Assembly (NCBI GenBank): GCA_958449275.1
Contig: CAUDHE010000119.1
Coordinates: forward strand, 1 to 5,991
Origin: an uncultured Alistipes sp.
GTDB taxonomy: Bacteria; Bacteroidota; Bacteroidia; Bacteroidales; Rikenellaceae
Direction: 5' to 3'
DNA length: 5,991 nt
Position 1 is the stretch's first letter. Each line of letters opens with the position of its first letter. Position numbers and translations under genes: made by a program. This document shows positions 4,843 to 5,991 of this stretch, piece by piece. The notes under the pieces were generated by a model, which did not search any database, had not been told where the DNA came from, and saw nothing but the letters and a program-made list of their open reading frames with translations.

Positions 4843-5991
4843 CTACAGCACCATGAGTATCAACAGCTGGGCCGTGAGTACCCGCAGGAACATAACTACG
4901 GGATAGACCGTCGCATACCCTACTGCCGGCATGTCGTTGCCCGCCGTGGCATTGGCATATCCCAATGCGGGAGGATCGGTCGTACTGCCCGCGATGAGTC
5001 CCATGAGCGTGTAGTAGTTCATCTTGAGTTTGAGTCGGGCGAAGAGTCCCACTACGAGAATCGGCACTACCGTTATTATGACGCCGTAGCCTACCCAGCG
5101 GTATCCGCCGTTTACTATGGCGTCGACGAATCCGTCGCCCGCACCTATGCCTACGCCCGCGAGGAACATGGCCAGACCGATTTCGCGCAACATGAGGTTG
5201 GCGCTCATGGTGGTATAGGTCACCAGATGGAAATGCGGACCGAAACGTCCTACGAGTATGGCGATGATGAGCGGACCGCCCGCCAGGCCGAGTTTCACGG
5301 GCTGGGGGATGTTCATCAACGGAATCGAGCCGAGGAGAACGCCCAAGGCAATTCCGAAGAATATGGTGAGCAACTGCGGCTGGCGCAGTTTTTTCAGCGA
5401 GTTGCCGAGCACGTTGGCTACCTGTTCGATGGCATGTTCGTTGCCTACCACCATCACTCGGTCGCCCATCTGCAACTCCATTCCCTGATAAGGTATGAGG
5501 TCGATTCCGGCGCGGTTTATGCGGGTGATGTTAATGCCGTATTTGGTGCGAAGATGCAGATCCGAAAGGCGCTTGCCGTTGATCGAGGGTTTGGTGATGA
5601 TTATACGTCGCGATACGAGCTGGCTCTGCGGCGTCTGTCCCTGTCCCCAATCCTCCATGCTCATTTCGATCCGCTGTCCGAAGAATGCCACCACGGCTTC
5701 GCTGTCGTCTGCCGAACATATCACTCGCAGGCGGTCGCCCGTCTTCAGCACGCTGTCGCCGTCGGCGATGACTATCGAGCCGTCCTCGTGCATGATACGC
5801 GATATGACGAACGAGCGGTTAATCAACTCGCGCAGATGGGCTATGTTCTGCCCCTCCAGTGCCCCGTTGGTGAATACCACCGACAGCTTGTCGGCATTGG
5901 TGCGCTCGCTGCTTATGGCTTCCAAGGCTTTGTTCTCCTCGGTGAAATCGACGCGGGTGACGATACGTATGACTATCAGCGACATGATGAT
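4843..5991 (-). CDS. YidE/AspT-family transporter with two RCK domains (5' end outside window)
   Basis: The frame stays open to the right edge (two Ile codons precede the ATG at 5985), so this is the C-terminal part of a longer protein. 382 codons are visible; family members are about 550 residues, so roughly 170 residues with the first membrane domain are missing. Counting from the Met at 5985, a first RCK/TrkA-C domain lies at about 33-105 (LEGQNI-x-L, DGDSVLKTGDRLRV). A second lies at about 124-195 (NGKRLSDL, YGINITRINR, LQMGDRVMVVG). A membrane domain from about 204 has helices near 204-220, 234-247, 264-283, 298-316, 324-335 and 359-379. GLAGGPLI (233-240), AGSTTDPPAL (332-341) and PAVGYATVYP (353-362) are strongly typical of the YidE/YbjL duplication. 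AspT is an aspartate:alanine antiporter and Corynebacterium SucE exports succinate; YidE's own substrate is unknown, so I give none here. The RCK domains probably bind a nucleotide or ion to gate transport. It converges on the small Cys-containing gene. Confidence 0.88.
   Translation of the reverse strand: MIMSLIVIRIVTRVDFTEENKALEAISSERTNADKLSVVFTNGALEGQNIAHLRELINRSFVISRIMHEDGSIVIADGDSVLKTGDRLRVICSADDSEAVVAFFGQRIEMSMEDWGQGQTPQSQLVSRRIIITKPSINGKRLSDLHLRTKYGINITRINRAGIDLIPYQGMELQMGDRVMVVGNEHAIEQVANVLGNSLKKLRQPQLLTIFFGIALGVLLGSIPLMNIPQPVKLGLAGGPLIIAILVGRFGPHFHLVTYTTMSANLMLREIGLAMFLAGVGIGAGDGFVDAIVNGGYRWVGYGVIITVVPILVVGLFARLKLKMNYYTLMGLIAGSTTDPPALGYANATAGNDMPAVGYATVYPVVMFLRVLTAQLLILMVL

Overview
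The window looks like chromosomal DNA from a member of the Bacteroidales, most likely an Alistipes-like (Rikenellaceae) genome. The reasons are a GC content in the mid-fifties by eye, two copies of the Bacteroidetes -7 promoter octamer (form TAnnTTTG, here TATATTTG both times), A-rich leaders in place of strong Shine-Dalgarno sites, and a small histone H1-like (Hc1) gene of the type found in Bacteroidetes. The genus is an inference; the phylum is much safer. I see no insertion sequence, CRISPR array, tRNA, rRNA or phage gene.

Left part (1-4069, all + strand). A possible tail of an upstream gene (1-45) is followed by a DoxX-family small membrane protein (60-488). After a 105-base AT-rich gap comes a tight three-gene run. 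It holds a secreted YtfJ-like thioredoxin-fold protein without a CXXC site (594-1130), an Omp85/BamA-type outer-membrane beta-barrel without POTRA domains (1146-2387), and a five-helix EptA-like phosphoethanolamine transferase (2390-4069). The gaps are 15 and 2 bases, so these three are almost certainly one transcript. All three products are predicted to act outside the cytoplasm: periplasm, outer membrane, and inner membrane with a periplasmic catalytic domain. The operon therefore looks like an envelope or lipopolysaccharide-modification unit. It ends at a hairpin (4103-4127) that also serves the convergent histone-like gene.

Middle (4103-4817). A 58-residue histone H1-like nucleoid protein is on the - strand (4153-4329) with a good promoter at 4364-4395. 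Divergent from it is a 50-residue single-helix Cys-containing membrane protein (4636-4788), resembling FeoB-associated Cys-rich proteins. Its -7 box lies only 15 bases before the ATG. The roughly 217 bases between the two promoters (4396-4612) hold no gene I can support, only a 10-base perfect palindrome.

Right part (4818-5991, - strand). This is the C-terminal two thirds of a YidE/AspT-family transporter with two RCK (TrkA-C) regulatory domains and the C-terminal membrane domain. Its start lies beyond the right edge. Its terminator hairpin (4788-4817) overlaps the stop codon of the convergent small gene.

Most of the window is recognisable core envelope and housekeeping content. I found no clear novel defence or mobile system. 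The part most worth a second look is the YtfJ-like / POTRA-less Omp85 / EptA-like operon.
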